From positions 1 to 13,579 of the forward strand of contig CAJKXC010000068.1 in the NCBI GenBank assembly GCA_905203765.1: a stretch of 13,579 nt of DNA. The letters run 5' to 3'. Position 1 is the first letter of the stretch; every line of letters starts with the position of its first letter. Of this stretch, positions 13,014 through 13,579 are shown in pieces. A program made the position numbers and the translations under genes. The notes beneath the pieces are model-generated. The model made no database searches, was not told the origin of the DNA, and saw only the letters and a program-made list of their open reading frames with translations. The stretch is from an uncultured Bacteroides sp. GTDB lineage: Bacteria; Bacteroidota; Bacteroidia; Bacteroidales; Bacteroidaceae.

Positions 13014-13579
13014 TTAAGACTTCAATAAGGAGTAAACATACTGCAAATGCTTAGCAAGCCGTTCGGTATCCAGTCCGCCAAGGAAAGACATTTCAAAAGA
13101 CAACCCCATGTAAACCTGCCGGAACATGACTACTGCTTCTTCTACATCCACATCCTTTCTCAGTTCTTTGGTATCTATCGCCCGCTGTATAGCAGCACGC
13201 CAGTAAGCATAATCGCTCTCTGCAAGGTTGCGGAGTTTTTCTTTTGCATCAGGATCGTATTGAAGCAGTTGAAACAGAAAATGAAAATATTGGGCGTGGT
13301 ATGTAAACTTTCCTTGCGCCACCTTATCACAATCTGCACCTATCAGATTGCCCAGCATATCCATGGTTCGTTGTACTCCTTTCACGTATTCGTCTATAAA
13401 TTCGGCAAACGTACCGTTCGTTTCGGTGAATTTATTCCGCGGGTTTTGCGTGCTGAACCAAAACTTATCCACTACGGCAATGAATAGTTCTTGTTTATTC
13501 TTGTAGTATTTAAAGATCCCCGCCTTCGACATTCCGAGCATCTTTCCAAGTTCCGCAAAACTGGCTTTCTCATAGTTCA
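13014..13579 (-). CDS. TetR/AcrR family transcriptional regulator (5' end outside the window)
   Basis: The visible 187 residues begin N-Y-E-K-A-S-F-A-E-L-G-K and continue M-L-G-M-S-K-A-G-I-F-K-Y-Y-K-N-K-Q-E-L-F, the classic second and third helices of a TetR helix-turn-helix. The reading frame stays open to the window edge, so the gene starts beyond 13579. The ATG at 13539-13541 falls inside the DNA-binding domain and is not the true start. The remaining part is helical, as in the TetR ligand-binding and dimer domain (A-Y-W-R-A-A-I-Q-R-A-I, then M-F-R-Q-V-Y-M-G-L-S-F-E-M at the C-terminal half). Such proteins usually repress efflux or lipid genes and release DNA on ligand binding. The ligand is unknown, and the target could be its own promoter outside the window or the operon that follows. 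Confidence 0.93.
   Translation of the reverse strand, partial: NYEKASFAELGKMLGMSKAGIFKYYKNKQELFIAVVDKFWFSTQNPRNKFTETNGTFAEFIDEYVKGVQRTMDMLGNLIGADCDKVAQGKFTYHAQYFHFLFQLLQYDPDAKEKLRNLAESDYAYWRAAIQRAIDTKELRKDVDVEEAVVMFRQVYMGLSFEMSFLGGLDTERLAKHLQYVYSLLKS

Noticed and set aside
13014..13541. TetR gene starting at the ATG at 13541
   Set aside because: The frame is open further upstream to the window edge and encodes the earlier helix of the helix-turn-helix domain, so the gene is cut by the window and its true start is outside.

Overview
The window looks like chromosomal DNA of a Bacteroides-type bacterium (order Bacteroidales). Three things point there. Promoters carry the Bacteroidetes -7 element TAnnTTTG, once with a perfect -33 TTTG 19 bases upstream. 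There is a lipoprotein with an acidic stretch after its lipidated cysteine, and a Bacteroidetes-type outer-membrane beta-barrel protein with a carboxypeptidase-regulatory-like N-terminus. The pairing of a DUF3822 gene with rsmD is also typical of the phylum. No phage, insertion sequence, CRISPR array or plasmid gene is visible, so this is mostly ordinary core chromosome with several interesting non-coding structures.

Layout. Positions 56-2456 (minus strand) hold a predicted surface lipoprotein and a RecD/Pif1-like SF1 helicase. Positions 2552-4561 (plus strand) hold a run of three genes: a membrane-anchored protein with a pseudopilin-like helix, a DUF3822 protein, and the 16S rRNA methyltransferase RsmD. 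Their stop codon overlaps that of a convergent cardiolipin synthase (4558-5997, minus). A 211-base gap follows with a perfect 35-bp inverted repeat. Next come a 965-residue outer-membrane beta-barrel protein (6209-9106, minus) and a small four-helix membrane protein (9215-9628, minus). That protein shares a divergent, mirror-image promoter region with aroB (9731-10792, plus). A YjbR/MmcQ-family gene converges on aroB. A stand-alone tRNA-Pro(GGG) gene with its own promoter and terminator sits at 11304-11377. Positions 11460-12875 (minus) form a tight three-gene operon: a signal-peptide membrane protein, a DUF4375/DMP19-like protein and a GNAT acetyltransferase. Upstream of it is a TetR-family regulator that runs off the right edge.

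How the parts may work together. Most genes are separate housekeeping units: RNA modification, phospholipid synthesis, the shikimate pathway, DNA processing and a tRNA. Three regions deserve attention. First, a terminator-like hairpin lies inside the start of the DUF3822 coding sequence, directly after a gene with a strong codon bias, and could throttle read-through into DUF3822-rsmD. Second, the long ACAGAG-based inverted repeat lies between the barrel-protein gene and cls, with a diverged partial copy beside it. Third, a palindrome overlaps the expected -33 region of the operon next to the TetR gene. No clear undescribed defence or mobile system is present. The best candidate for something uncharacterised is the pairing of a pseudopilin-like protein with a possibly PilM/GspL-like (actin-fold) DUF3822 protein.
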